A stretch of 50,990 nt of DNA from Bacteroidia bacterium (GCA_030426825.1 JAUHXX010000002.1:1-50990); one strand, 5' to 3'; counted from the first letter of the stretch, positions 28,130 to 38,176 are shown. Notes: generated by a model from the letters alone, not told the origin. A program made the numbers and translations.

Positions 28130-28692
28130 TACTTATTGTTCCAATTACTCATGGTTCGCTGCAAGCCTATTGTTACAAATCCCTTAATAAATTCACATGA
28201 TGTCTTCAAACGGTCTTCCATTTGTTCCTCCTCTTCGGGATGCCAATTACCCAGTACATAGTTAACCTGACTGCCCTTATTAAATTCACTTCCTACTCCA
28301 AAACGCAAACGTGCAAATTGATTTGAGTTAAGAACGGCAATAATATCTTTTAAGCCATTATGTCCACCATCTGAACCCTTGCCTTTCATTCTCAATTTCC
28401 CAAAGGGCAGTGCTATGTCATCAGTAATTACAAGGATGTTTTCTCTCGGAATTTTCTCGGCCTGCATCCAATAATTTACGGCCTTGCCACTCAAATTCAT
28501 GAAGGTAGAAGGTTGCAACAACACAAGTGTCCTTCCTTTAAATTTTACCTTGGCCACATTTCCTAATTTGTCTACCGAAAAAGCATCCTCAAAATCTTTC
28601 ATGAAATAATCCAACACCTTAAAGCCAATATTGTGCCTTGTATTTTCGTATTTCTCTCCTGGATTTCCGAGTCCGACTATTAAATATTTCAT
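28129..28692 (-). CDS. pth: Peptidyl-tRNA hydrolase
   Basis: MKYLIVGLGNPGEKYENTRHNIGF and LRMKGKGSDGGHNGLKDI. ATG at 28692; the track's upstream extension runs into a terminator. Confidence 0.96.
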   Translation of the reverse strand: MKYLIVGLGNPGEKYENTRHNIGFKVLDYFMKDFEDAFSVDKLGNVAKVKFKGRTLVLLQPSTFMNLSGKAVNYWMQAEKIPRENILVITDDIALPFGKLRMKGKGSDGGHNGLKDIIAVLNSNQFARLRFGVGSEFNKGSQVNYVLGNWHPEEEEQMEDRLKTSCEFIKGFVTIGLQRTMSNWNNK

Positions 28693-28696
28693 AGAT

Positions 28697-28733
28697 AAAA
28701 AAAGAAAGGTTGCCACGAATGTAGCAACCTTTC
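28697..28733 (-). terminator. Rho-independent terminator between rplY and pth
   Basis: Minus strand GAAAGGTTGCTAC-ATTC-GTGGCAACCTTTC then TTTTTTT; 13-bp stem whose only non-Watson-Crick pair is G.U on the minus transcript. Confidence 0.85.
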
Positions 28734-28763
28734 AGTAAAATATAGTTTAATTTAAACTGATCT

Positions 28764-29405
28764 TTATTCAGCTGCTGCTTCTTCTCCGCCTTCAGCTCCT
28801 TCTCCTTCTGCTCCTTCACCTTCTGCACCTTCTTCTTCTTCTTCCTCATCAAGATCAACAGCACCTCTAGACATTTTCACACTACAAACAACTGCAGATG
28901 GAGCATTTAAAATCTCCAAAGAATCTGTCATTAAATCTCTTACTCTCACAGACATTCCAATTCTTAATTTAGAAATATCAACTGTGATCGCATCTGGTAA
29001 TTCACCAGGTAAAGCATAAACTTTAAGTGTTCTAAACACCTGTGATAATTTACCACCATTTAATACACCAATTGCTCTACCTTCTAATTTAACAGGTATG
29101 TTTACTTTAACTTTTTTGTCTTCTTTTAACTCGATAAAATCAACGTGGTTAATTTTATCTGTCACTGGATGATGCTGAATGTCTTGGATTACAGTTTTCA
29201 CTTTTTTTCCTTCAATGTCAACATTGATAATATACACGTTTGGTGTATAAACCAATTTTTCCATGTCTGTGTGCTTAACGCTAAAGTGTGTTTGAGTGTC
29301 TCCACCATAAACAACACACGGAACGCGCATTGCGTTTCTGATAGCCTTAGCATCTTTTTTCCCTACGTTCTCTCTAAGAGAACCGCTCAATGATACTTCT
29401 TTCAT
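28764..29405 (-). CDS. rplY: 50S ribosomal protein L25/general stress protein Ctc
   Basis: 213 aa; L25 N-domain, TL5/CTC C-domain, acidic E/G/A tail. Confidence 0.95.
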   Translation of the reverse strand: MKEVSLSGSLRENVGKKDAKAIRNAMRVPCVVYGGDTQTHFSVKHTDMEKLVYTPNVYIINVDIEGKKVKTVIQDIQHHPVTDKINHVDFIELKEDKKVKVNIPVKLEGRAIGVLNGGKLSQVFRTLKVYALPGELPDAITVDISKLRIGMSVRVRDLMTDSLEILNAPSAVVCSVKMSRGAVDLDEEEEEEGAEGEGAEGEGAEGGEEAAAE

Positions 29406-29449
29406 TATATATTAATTATGTCCCTTTAATGGGGGACGGTTTATACGTA

Positions 29450-30376
29450 TTAAAAATGAGTGCTAATTGACTCATGCTTTATTAAACTGCTAATCACAGA
29501 AGAATATAGACGAGCAACACTCAACACTTTTATTTTATCACTTTGTTTCTTTAACGGAATTGAATCTGTTACCACCAATTCTGTTAAAGAGGAATTTTCA
29601 ATTCTTTCGTAAGCCGGGCCACTTAAAACAGCATGCGTACAAATAGCTCTTACTGATTTCGCCCCATTTTCAATAAATAAATCAGCAGCCTTTGTTAAAG
29701 TGCCAGCTGTATCTACCATATCATCAACCAAAATTACATCCTTTCCTGACACATCTCCAATCACTGTCATTTCAGCAACCTCATTCGCCACTTTTCTTTG
29801 CTTGTGACACATGGCTAATCCGATATCTAATTTTTTAGAGTACGAATTCGCACGTTTCGCTCCACCAGCATCTGGTGCAGCCATGATTAAATTCCCGTTA
29901 TTCAATGATTCAATGTAAGGCAAGAAAATCGTTGAAGCATACAAGTGATCCACTGGAATTTCAAAAAATCCTTGAATCTGATCAGCATGTAAATCCATGG
30001 TCATGATTCTATCAGCTCCTGCTGTTTCAAGCATCATGGCCACCATTTTTGATCCAATAGCCACTCTTGGTTTGTCTTTTCTGTCTTGACGAGCAAAACC
30101 AAAATACGGAATTACAGCAACCACAGAATTTGCAGATGCCCTTTTCGCGGCATCAATCATCAACATCAACTCAAACAAATTATCTGTAGGAGGCATTGTA
30201 GACTGAATCAAAAATACATCTTGACCCCTAACAGTTTCTTCAAAAGATGGTTGAAACTCACCATCACTGAATTCTGTAACGATTACATTACCTAGATCTG
30301 CACCAAAATCTAAGGCGATTTTATTCGCTAATTCTTTGGTTGCTCGACCTGAAAATATTTTTACTCCTGCTGACAT
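29450..30376 (-). CDS. prs: Ribose-phosphate pyrophosphokinase
   Basis: MSAGVKIFSGRATKELANKIALDFG; PRPP-binding DVILVDDMVDTAGTL. ATG at 30376 replaces the over-extended track start. Confidence 0.97.
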   Translation of the reverse strand: MSAGVKIFSGRATKELANKIALDFGADLGNVIVTEFSDGEFQPSFEETVRGQDVFLIQSTMPPTDNLFELMLMIDAAKRASANSVVAVIPYFGFARQDRKDKPRVAIGSKMVAMMLETAGADRIMTMDLHADQIQGFFEIPVDHLYASTIFLPYIESLNNGNLIMAAPDAGGAKRANSYSKKLDIGLAMCHKQRKVANEVAEMTVIGDVSGKDVILVDDMVDTAGTLTKAADLFIENGAKSVRAICTHAVLSGPAYERIENSSLTELVVTDSIPLKKQSDKIKVLSVARLYSSVISSLIKHESISTHF

Positions 30377-30542
30377 AGTAAAATGGTTCCATAATTTATG
30401 GGGGGCAAAGATAGCTACAAATATCGAAATACCAAAGACTGAGCTTAATTCTAGCAGAAAAATAGAAAGAAGTTCAACTAAAAATAATATTTTTACCTTC
30501 AATCTTAATAAAACGCTGGGAATCTGGCACAAAAACGAGTTC

Positions 30543-31835
30543 ATGAAATATCACAAAATTGATCGCAACTTATTCATTGATAACAGAAAACGGTTTGCAA
30601 AAAACCTAAAACCTAATTCCTTAGCAATATTTAATTCAAATGATATCTATCCAATTAGTGCAGACAGCACTATGCCTTTTAATCAACACCGAGATATTTT
30701 TTATTTAACTGGCGTAGATCAAGAAGAGAGCGTTTTGGTGATTTTTCCTGATGCGCATGACCCAAAACATAGAGAAATTCTTTTTTTAAAAGAAACGTCT
30801 GAACTCATTGCTATTTGGGAAGGCGAAAAACTTACGAAAGAGGCAGCTTTTGAAACGGCTGGAATCAAGACCGTATTTTGGTTGGATCAAATGGAAAGCA
30901 TCATGAAAGTGTTGATGTCGCAAGCCGAAAATGTGTATCTCAATACCAACGAGCATACTAGAGCAAATACAGAAGTTGAAACTAGAGAAGATCGATTTAT
31001 TAAGACGTTCAAAGCAAAATATCCGGCGCATACTTATCAAAAAAGTGCACCAATCATGCATCAAATCAGGGCCATTAAAAATCCGATAGAGATTGAATTA
31101 ATGCAAAACGCCTGCAACATCACTGACAAAGGGTTTAGAAGAATATTATCTTTTATTAAACCTGGTGTTATGGAGTATGAAATAGAGGCAGAATTGATGC
31201 ACGAATTCTTAAGAAATCGATCAAAAGGTTGGGCTTATACACCGATAATTGCTTCGGGCCGCAATGCCTGTGTGCTACATTATATTGAGAACAATCAAGA
31301 ATGTAAAAATGGTGATGTTATTTTGATGGATTTTGGTGCAGAATATGCCAATTACGCATCAGACATGACACGTTGTGTACCGGTTAATGGCCGATTTACA
31401 GAACGTCAAAAAGCAGTTTATAATGCGGTACTTCACGTTAAAAATGAAGCTGAAAAAATGCTGGTAGAAGGCACCATGATGGCTGAGTATCATAAAGAAG
31501 TTGGCCAAATTATGCAAGACCAACTTGTGCAACTTGGATTAATAGATCAAACGGATATTAAAAATCAAAATCCTGATTGGCCAGCATACAAAAAATACTT
31601 CATGCACGGAACCTCTCACTTTATTGGATTGGATACCCATGATGTTGGAAACTGGAGAGAACCTATTAAAGAAGGAATGGTATTCACATGTGAACCGGGT
31701 ATTTACATTCCAGATGAAAATCTTGGTATTCGAATTGAAGACGATTTAGTGGTTCAAAAATCCGGCGACCCGATTAATTTAATGGGGCATATACCAATAA
31801 CGGTAGAGGAGATTGAGGAGATTATGAATGCCTAG
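30543..31835 (+). CDS. pepP: Xaa-Pro aminopeptidase (M24B)
   Basis: Starts MKYHKIDRNLFIDNRKRFAKNL; metal-binding text (ILMDFGAEYANYASDMTRCVPVNG; HGTSHFIGLDTHDVG; CEPGIYIP; GIRIEDD). Confidence 0.94.
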   Translation: MKYHKIDRNLFIDNRKRFAKNLKPNSLAIFNSNDIYPISADSTMPFNQHRDIFYLTGVDQEESVLVIFPDAHDPKHREILFLKETSELIAIWEGEKLTKEAAFETAGIKTVFWLDQMESIMKVLMSQAENVYLNTNEHTRANTEVETREDRFIKTFKAKYPAHTYQKSAPIMHQIRAIKNPIEIELMQNACNITDKGFRRILSFIKPGVMEYEIEAELMHEFLRNRSKGWAYTPIIASGRNACVLHYIENNQECKNGDVILMDFGAEYANYASDMTRCVPVNGRFTERQKAVYNAVLHVKNEAEKMLVEGTMMAEYHKEVGQIMQDQLVQLGLIDQTDIKNQNPDWPAYKKYFMHGTSHFIGLDTHDVGNWREPIKEGMVFTCEPGIYIPDENLGIRIEDDLVVQKSGDPINLMGHIPITVEEIEEIMNA

Positions 31836-32637
31836 TTTCCATTTTCAAAATACAACTATATATTATTGCTTATCCGAAGCTTCAGAAAATGAAGATGGCG
31901 ATAAAATTGACAAGGATGAAACCCTTGTTTTTCTTCATGGATTTCTAGAAGATCATTCCATTTGGGATCAAATTATCCCTTCTTTTTTACAAGATGGATA
32001 CCAGTGTTTAAGCATTGACTTGCCTTGCCACGGTCAATCACGGTTTAACGAGGCAATTTGCACTATGGAGTTTATGGCAAATGCGGTTGACGCCCTTCTT
32101 TCAGAACTTAAACTCTCACCACGCAAAGTTGTTGGACATTCAATGGGTGGGTACGTTTCATTGGAGTTAAGTAAACTCAGGCAAATTGAACCCATTCTGT
32201 TACATTCAAACTTTTGGGCAGATCCTGAAGAGAAAAAAAATGATCGAAATCGGGTAATAGAAATCGTCAAAAAAAATAAAGCCTTGTTTATAAATGAGGC
32301 CATTCCTGGATTATTTGCTCCAATTAACAAAGCAAATAACAAAGAAGTTATCAATCAATTAATCAAAAAAGCAAATCTAATTCCTGCATCTGAAATATGT
32401 GCGGCAACAGCTGGCTTAAGAGATCGGGAGGCCTTTTATTCGCTCGATAACAACCAACGTTTCTCTATATTACATGGTGATTTAGATCCAATAATCCCTA
32501 CCAAAAAAATGCTCAGTGAGCTAGACAAAGTGGCTAATTTTCATCTGTTTAGTAGCATGCCAGATGTGGGTCATATGGGAATTTGGGAAGATCCTAAAAC
32601 AGTAATTAGCAGTATTAAAAGCATTCTAATCTCATAA
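31828..32637 (+). CDS. Alpha/beta hydrolase
   Basis: LVFLHGFLEDHSIWDQIIPSF, GHSMGGYVSLEL, HGDLDPIIP, VGHMGIWEDP; 8-bp overlap with pepP. Confidence 0.92.
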   Translation: MPSFHFQNTTIYYCLSEASENEDGDKIDKDETLVFLHGFLEDHSIWDQIIPSFLQDGYQCLSIDLPCHGQSRFNEAICTMEFMANAVDALLSELKLSPRKVVGHSMGGYVSLELSKLRQIEPILLHSNFWADPEEKKNDRNRVIEIVKKNKALFINEAIPGLFAPINKANNKEVINQLIKKANLIPASEICAATAGLRDREAFYSLDNNQRFSILHGDLDPIIPTKKMLSELDKVANFHLFSSMPDVGHMGIWEDPKTVISSIKSILIS

Positions 32638-32690
32638 ATTAAAATATTTTTGTGCTTTTGCAGTTAATTGTAGATGTCGCAGCTATCTCT

Positions 32691-35405
32691 ATGCAGTTGA
32701 TTAAAAAACATATCGTTCCTTTTTTAGGATTGCTTTTATTAGCAAGCGGATTCGGTTGCTCAACAGAAAAAGATGCGGCATTGAATGTTGGTTATCATAA
32801 CATGACAGCCAGATACAACGGCTATTTCAATGCACGAGTGTTAATGGATGAAGCTTTGCAAGACTTCAGAAATGCAGCAACTGAAGATTACACTAAAATT
32901 TTACCACTCGATTTATATCCTTCAAAAGAGGAAGTGCCACTCATTCAAGACACTTATGAAACGGCTTTTGAAAAATGCGAAAATGTCATTTTTAGACACA
33001 GTATGCCGAATGCTGAAAACGCGAAGAATAAAAATGTTGAGCATTGCAGATGGATAGATGACAATTGGTTTGTAATTGGCCAAATTCATTACACCAGACA
33101 AGAGTATAACAAGGCAGAAGAAATCTTTAAATTTTTACATGAATCTCCACTTTATAGAGATCAAGAAAGAGTGCATGAGGCTAGAATTTGGTTAGCTAAA
33201 ACTTATATTGCTAAAGGCAACTTCCCAGAAGCTAAAAGATACTTAGCCATGTCACAAGTGAATATGGAAGCAGCTGAAGCTGCGGGCAAAGAAAAGAAAC
33301 AGAAATTGTCAAAAACAGCTAAGAAAAGGAAAAAGAAACAAGAGAAGAAAGACAAGAAAAACGGTGTTAAAAAACCAGTTCCTTTTCCCAAAAAACTCAA
33401 AGACGATTACGAGATTGCAATGGCCGAATTTCACATTGCCAAAGAAGAATACAAGAAAGCCATTGAACATTTAGAAAAAGGAATTGACCTGACTAAAAAG
33501 AAAAAGCGAAAAGCGCGTTATCAATTCGTTTTGGCTCAATTGTATCAAAAAATTGGAGATGGTGGGAATGCCGCAGCGAATTTTGACGAAGTTGTTCGTT
33601 CTCCAGCACCATACGAAATGCGCTTTCAAGCTCAAATTAACAAGGCGCTATCAGCTACAACAGGTGGTGAAGAACTGAGAAAAGAGCTTGCCAAAATGCT
33701 AAGAGATCCTAAGAACTTTGAATATAAAGATCAAATTTATTTTGCCTTGGGTGAAATTGAATTCAAAGATGGAAACATTGACTTGGCTAAAGAAAATTAT
33801 AGCGCTTCAGCATTTCATTCAGTAAAGAATGATCGTCAAAAAGGTCAAAGCTATTTGAAACTTGGTGATATTACATTTGATGAAAAGGATTATTTAAGCG
33901 CTCAAAAATATTATGACAGTTGTGTTCAAGTATTACCTGAAGAATATGAAGGCTACGAGCAAATTAAGGCGAAAGCTGATGGACTATCAGATTTAGTTCT
34001 TCATTACGAAACCTATGTATATGAAGATTCTGTACAGGTAAAAGCACAAATGCCACCGGATGAATTAGAAAAATACCTGGAAAAGCAGGTCAAACAAATG
34101 ATTGAAGATGAGAAGAGAAGAAAAGAAGAAGAGCAAAGACGTTTATTAGCTTCACAAAGTCGAATTAAAAACTCCGGAGCGACTTCTGGTAGTGGCTCTA
34201 AATGGTATTTTTATAACCAAAAGGTGTCTTCAAGCGGTTTCAATGATTTCAGAGCGCTTTGGGGTCAGAGGATTTCAGAAGATGATTGGCGAAGAATGAA
34301 TAAAACTTCCTATAGTTCAGGAGAGGGCTCTGAAGATGGTGCCGATTCCACTGACTTTGTGGAAGCAGATGAAGATACACTGACTGTGGATATGTTAATG
34401 GCCGGTCTACCCTTAACTCCTGAAGCAATGGACTCATCAAACAACAGGTTAATGAATTCGTTGTACATGTTAGGAATAATTTATAAAGAGCAACTAAAAG
34501 AAGAACCTGAAGCCATTAAATACTTTAACAAAGTTGTCGATAAAAAAATTGAACACCCTAAGGTTTTACCAGCTCTTTATCAACTGTATTTGATTTACAA
34601 TAAAAAAGGATCCTCGCAAGCAGACACTTATAAAAACCAAATTCTCCGTGATCACGCCGAAAGTGAAATTGCACAAATTATCAAAGACCCTAATTATTTG
34701 GCTGACAAACGTGAGCGTGAGCAAGAAGAATTAAATGTTTATTCTAAAACATTGGATCATTACCGTTACAGAAGATATCCTAATGTACTCGCAAAATGCA
34801 ACGAAATAATAGCCTACGATTCAACTAATCAATACATTAATAAATACTATTTATTAAAAGCATTTGCAATCGGAAAAACAGACCCCGGGAATGCCGAAGC
34901 CATTAAAAGTCCGCTACAAAAACTATATGATTTAAGCCCTGAATCAGAAGAAGGAAAACAAGCTAAAGTCTACTTAGATAAACTTGCTGCTGGATTTTCG
35001 ATTGTAAAACCAGATACTGTTGTGGCTCCAGAATCGCCTTACACTTATGATGAAACAACAGAACATTACTTTGTTCTAATTTTCCCGAGTTCAGCGGGTA
35101 GAATAAATCAAACAAAAATTCAACTTTCTAATTTCAATAAAGAGTTTTTTAGAAGCAAGGGGCTCACCATCACGAATACACAGATGGGAACAGAAAACCA
35201 ACTTTTATTAGTACAAAAATTCCCGAACAAAGAGGAAGCGGCTAATTATTTATTGTCTTTTAATTCAACATCTGCCAAACCAACTATTGGCAGAATGGCA
35301 ACCGAATACGAGCACTTTTTAATTAACAAAGCAAACTTTGGTGTGCTCTTCAAATCTATGGATCTTGCTAGCTATTTAGAGTTTTACAAAGAGAAGTATC
35401 CGTAA
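32691..35405 (+). CDS. T9SS periplasmic lipoprotein PorW/SprE
   Basis: Lipobox LLLLASGFGC; NVGYHNMTARYNGYFNARVLMDEALQDF typical of PorW/SprE; TPR repeats. ATG 32691 gives the lipoprotein signal. Confidence 0.87.
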   Translation: MQLIKKHIVPFLGLLLLASGFGCSTEKDAALNVGYHNMTARYNGYFNARVLMDEALQDFRNAATEDYTKILPLDLYPSKEEVPLIQDTYETAFEKCENVIFRHSMPNAENAKNKNVEHCRWIDDNWFVIGQIHYTRQEYNKAEEIFKFLHESPLYRDQERVHEARIWLAKTYIAKGNFPEAKRYLAMSQVNMEAAEAAGKEKKQKLSKTAKKRKKKQEKKDKKNGVKKPVPFPKKLKDDYEIAMAEFHIAKEEYKKAIEHLEKGIDLTKKKKRKARYQFVLAQLYQKIGDGGNAAANFDEVVRSPAPYEMRFQAQINKALSATTGGEELRKELAKMLRDPKNFEYKDQIYFALGEIEFKDGNIDLAKENYSASAFHSVKNDRQKGQSYLKLGDITFDEKDYLSAQKYYDSCVQVLPEEYEGYEQIKAKADGLSDLVLHYETYVYEDSVQVKAQMPPDELEKYLEKQVKQMIEDEKRRKEEEQRRLLASQSRIKNSGATSGSGSKWYFYNQKVSSSGFNDFRALWGQRISEDDWRRMNKTSYSSGEGSEDGADSTDFVEADEDTLTVDMLMAGLPLTPEAMDSSNNRLMNSLYMLGIIYKEQLKEEPEAIKYFNKVVDKKIEHPKVLPALYQLYLIYNKKGSSQADTYKNQILRDHAESEIAQIIKDPNYLADKREREQEELNVYSKTLDHYRYRRYPNVLAKCNEIIAYDSTNQYINKYYLLKAFAIGKTDPGNAEAIKSPLQKLYDLSPESEEGKQAKVYLDKLAAGFSIVKPDTVVAPESPYTYDETTEHYFVLIFPSSAGRINQTKIQLSNFNKEFFRSKGLTITNTQMGTENQLLLVQKFPNKEEAANYLLSFNSTSAKPTIGRMATEYEHFLINKANFGVLFKSMDLASYLEFYKEKYP

Positions 35406-35420
35406 TCATATTCTTGGTCT

Positions 35421-35437
35421 AATTGTTGTCAACAATT
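35421..35437. promoter_or_regulatory. Perfect inverted repeat AATTGTTG-T-CAACAATT upstream of the 35450 gene
   Basis: 8-bp arms around one base, ending 12 nt before the ATG; operator- or hairpin-like. Confidence 0.35.
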
Positions 35438-35449
35438 CTATAAAAAACA

Positions 35450-36115
35450 ATGAGACGCCTTCATTTTATACTCATTATTACAATTAGCTTTTCCTTGACA
35501 GGATGCTTTGAAATCATTGAAGAAGTGAAACTACAAGCTGATGGAAGGGGAAAATTAAAATACATCATCAATTTCAGTCAAAGTTCAAGTAAAATCAAAT
35601 CACTTTTGCTAATGGATGAAGTCGAAGGACAAGCTGTGCCAAGCAAAGAGAAAATTAGATACGAATTTCAGAAAGTCGTCAATAAAACAAAAAATGTATC
35701 CGGTATTAGTAATGTTAAAAGTCAATCTGATCTAGATAATTTTATTTTCACTTACCAATGTGATTTTAAAGAGGTTGAAAACCTAAATGCAGTTATGGAT
35801 TCTGTCAAAGGCGCGGACAATCAAGACTTGAATTTAAACGAAAAGTACTTCAGTTACTCTCGTTCAAATAAAATTTTTAAACGTAAAGGAGATGACTTAC
35901 TCAAAGAACAGTACTCAAAAATGACGGACGGTCAAAAAGTAATTTTTGTTGGAGCAACATATACCTGTTTATATAGATTTCAAGGTGAAATAGATAGTTT
36001 AAAATCAGTCTATGGTAAAATGTCTAAAGACAAGTTAACTGCTTTTAGTAAATTAGACGTTTTAAAACTTACCGAAAACGGTCAGTATCTCAACCACGAA
36101 ATAAAACTCAAATGA
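35450..36115 (+). CDS. Hypothetical lipoprotein
   Basis: 221 aa; lipobox-like FILIITISFSLTGC; ATGA overlap with the next gene. Confidence 0.8.
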   Translation: MRRLHFILIITISFSLTGCFEIIEEVKLQADGRGKLKYIINFSQSSSKIKSLLLMDEVEGQAVPSKEKIRYEFQKVVNKTKNVSGISNVKSQSDLDNFIFTYQCDFKEVENLNAVMDSVKGADNQDLNLNEKYFSYSRSNKIFKRKGDDLLKEQYSKMTDGQKVIFVGATYTCLYRFQGEIDSLKSVYGKMSKDKLTAFSKLDVLKLTENGQYLNHEIKLK

Positions 36116-37977
36116 AGCATTTCATTTTATCCTTAATACTTTTTACAACCAGCAACTTTGCATTTTCTCAAGATTTGAAAGAGAAAATTAATGACAAGGC
36201 ATCCTTTGTATTTGTTATCAACGGAGCGGTTACCATGCAAAAAGTATCTACAAGAGATATAGATAATTCAAGCTTATTCAAAGAATTGTTGGATGAATTT
36301 TTTAGAAGAAAAGTTCCTGTGGTAAGCCTGGATGGTTTTGGGGTGGACTACAATCAGAGCATGTATTTTGCCTATGAGAATGATACAGATGTAAATATGT
36401 CTTATTTCACCTACCACATCAATGATCTGGAATCTTTCGAAAAAGTGGTAAAAGAAAAAATGGAGCACAACGGTTTTGAAGCTAAAAATGGGTTAAATGT
36501 ACTTTCATACGATTATGACAGCAAATTGATATGGAATGCGAACACGGCACTCTTGTTAATCGCGGATTATGTTGGCCGTCAATACAATGAATACAATTAT
36601 TGGTATGATGACTATTACTACGAAACAACTGAGTCAGCCGAAGTCGCGGTTGATTATGAGGCCATAGAAAATATGACTCAAGAAGAGTGGGAAGCGTACA
36701 TGAATGAAGTGAAAGAAAAAGAAGCAAAAAAGGCCGAAGAAGAGCGTCTTGCACGAGAGAAAAAAGAGAAAGAACGAGAAGAGAAACGCGCAAAAAAAGA
36801 AGCCTATGTCAATAGTAAAATGTGGGAGAGAGCAGCTACTTTCTTTTCTGATGACACCAAAACTAAAGGCCAACAATTCAAGGGTCAATTAAATTCTTCA
36901 GCGGACGCAAGTTTATGGTATGACAATCATATTTCATTCTTTGATCTGTTCTGGTATGGGAGATACATGGGATATTACAATCCTTATGGCTCTCTTTTTA
37001 GCATGGGGAATTTTTTCAACGGTGAATTAACAGCCGATCTATACCTTAACGAAACTGACATCCAAGTAAAGAGTGAAATGACTTATCACGGTGAATTGGC
37101 TGATGCGTTTGGTAAAATCTACAGCCAAAAAATCGATAAGCAATTCACCAAATATTTAAGCAATTCGGATTTAGGATTTGCAAGTTTCGCTTTCGACACT
37201 GAAGAGATGCTAAATGCCTATCCAGATATCATTGAGCAAATGATGTTGAGATATGATACAACCATGGCAGATGAATACAGTCTTTTTGCTGATTTGTTTA
37301 CTTTGATTATTGATGAGGAAAACATTGCAAACGCTATAACCGGAGATGCTCTTTTTATCCTCAATGAAGTTTCTAAAAAAGAAGTGGAATATTATACGTA
37401 CGATTATGATGAGAACTATAACTATGAACGAAAATTGAAAACACGCATTGAATTATTACCTGATTTCTCTTTTCTAATGGGCTCAAAAGAAGAAGGATTA
37501 ATTAACAAAATGTTCAAGTTAGGGGTTAAACACGAGGGCCTAGAAAAAGTTGACAAGGGTTATAAGATGATTGATAAATGGAACGATTTCCCTTTCGATT
37601 TATATTTCGCATATGACCAAGAAGTGTTAATTACCACAACTTCTAAAAAACAATTGGCGCAATTCATTAATGGCGGTTCTGGTGAAAAACTAGCTGCTGA
37701 TAAAAGTAAATTGGTGACCAAAAATTCGGGCGCTATGTATTTAGATGTGCCTACATTGTTAGGGCAGATTTTGACCTATGATGATTTAGGCAGAAGTGAG
37801 AGAAGAGTTTTTACTGCCATGCAAGAAGACCTTCAAAGCATGTCAGCCAAGTTTTTCAACAAAGGAGGATCAACATTCATTGAAGCTAGCACCAAAGTTC
37901 CTTCAACTGAAGAAAACGGAGCGCTCTATTTGTTGCATTTTATTGATCACATGATCGATACAGAAAGAAATCGATAA
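36112..37977 (+). CDS. Hypothetical secreted protein, possibly DUF4836-like
   Basis: 621 aa; signal peptide MKHFILSLILFTTSNFAFSQ; Tyr-rich and Lys/Glu-rich segments; family guess weak. Confidence 0.75.
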   Translation: MKHFILSLILFTTSNFAFSQDLKEKINDKASFVFVINGAVTMQKVSTRDIDNSSLFKELLDEFFRRKVPVVSLDGFGVDYNQSMYFAYENDTDVNMSYFTYHINDLESFEKVVKEKMEHNGFEAKNGLNVLSYDYDSKLIWNANTALLLIADYVGRQYNEYNYWYDDYYYETTESAEVAVDYEAIENMTQEEWEAYMNEVKEKEAKKAEEERLAREKKEKEREEKRAKKEAYVNSKMWERAATFFSDDTKTKGQQFKGQLNSSADASLWYDNHISFFDLFWYGRYMGYYNPYGSLFSMGNFFNGELTADLYLNETDIQVKSEMTYHGELADAFGKIYSQKIDKQFTKYLSNSDLGFASFAFDTEEMLNAYPDIIEQMMLRYDTTMADEYSLFADLFTLIIDEENIANAITGDALFILNEVSKKEVEYYTYDYDENYNYERKLKTRIELLPDFSFLMGSKEEGLINKMFKLGVKHEGLEKVDKGYKMIDKWNDFPFDLYFAYDQEVLITTTSKKQLAQFINGGSGEKLAADKSKLVTKNSGAMYLDVPTLLGQILTYDDLGRSERRVFTAMQEDLQSMSAKFFNKGGSTFIEASTKVPSTEENGALYLLHFIDHMIDTERNR

Positions 37978-37979
37978 GC

Positions 37980-38165
37980 CTATCCTTCTTCCTCGGCTTT
38001 CTTCTTAAAAATAAGTCCTAAAAGGCAAATCACACCTAATGGAATTGGATAAAACCAAAAATCCAATAGTTCGTCCATATGACCGCTACTATTTCCTAAT
38101 GAGTACATGGTAGCAGCGCCACCAAAACATAACACCATTAATACGGCTAATAATCCTTTACTCAT
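37980..38165 (-). CDS. Small two-TM hypothetical protein
   Basis: 61 aa with two hydrophobic helices, co-directional with and 11 bp downstream of the DUF58 gene. Confidence 0.55.
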   Translation of the reverse strand: MSKGLLAVLMVLCFGGAATMYSLGNSSGHMDELLDFWFYPIPLGVICLLGLIFKKKAEEEG

Positions 38166-38176
38166 AATGTCTAAAT

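Noticed and set aside
30336-30542. N-terminal extensions of prs (to 30544) and pepP (from 30336) in the track
   Set aside because: They overlap each other through the divergent intergenic region; conserved starts are at 30376 (prs) and 30543 (pepP).
36482-36888. Minus-strand ORFs 36482..36793 and 36634..36888 (Phe/Leu-rich)
   Set aside because: Antisense of the Lys/Glu-rich region of the 621-aa gene; hydrophobicity is a mirror effect.
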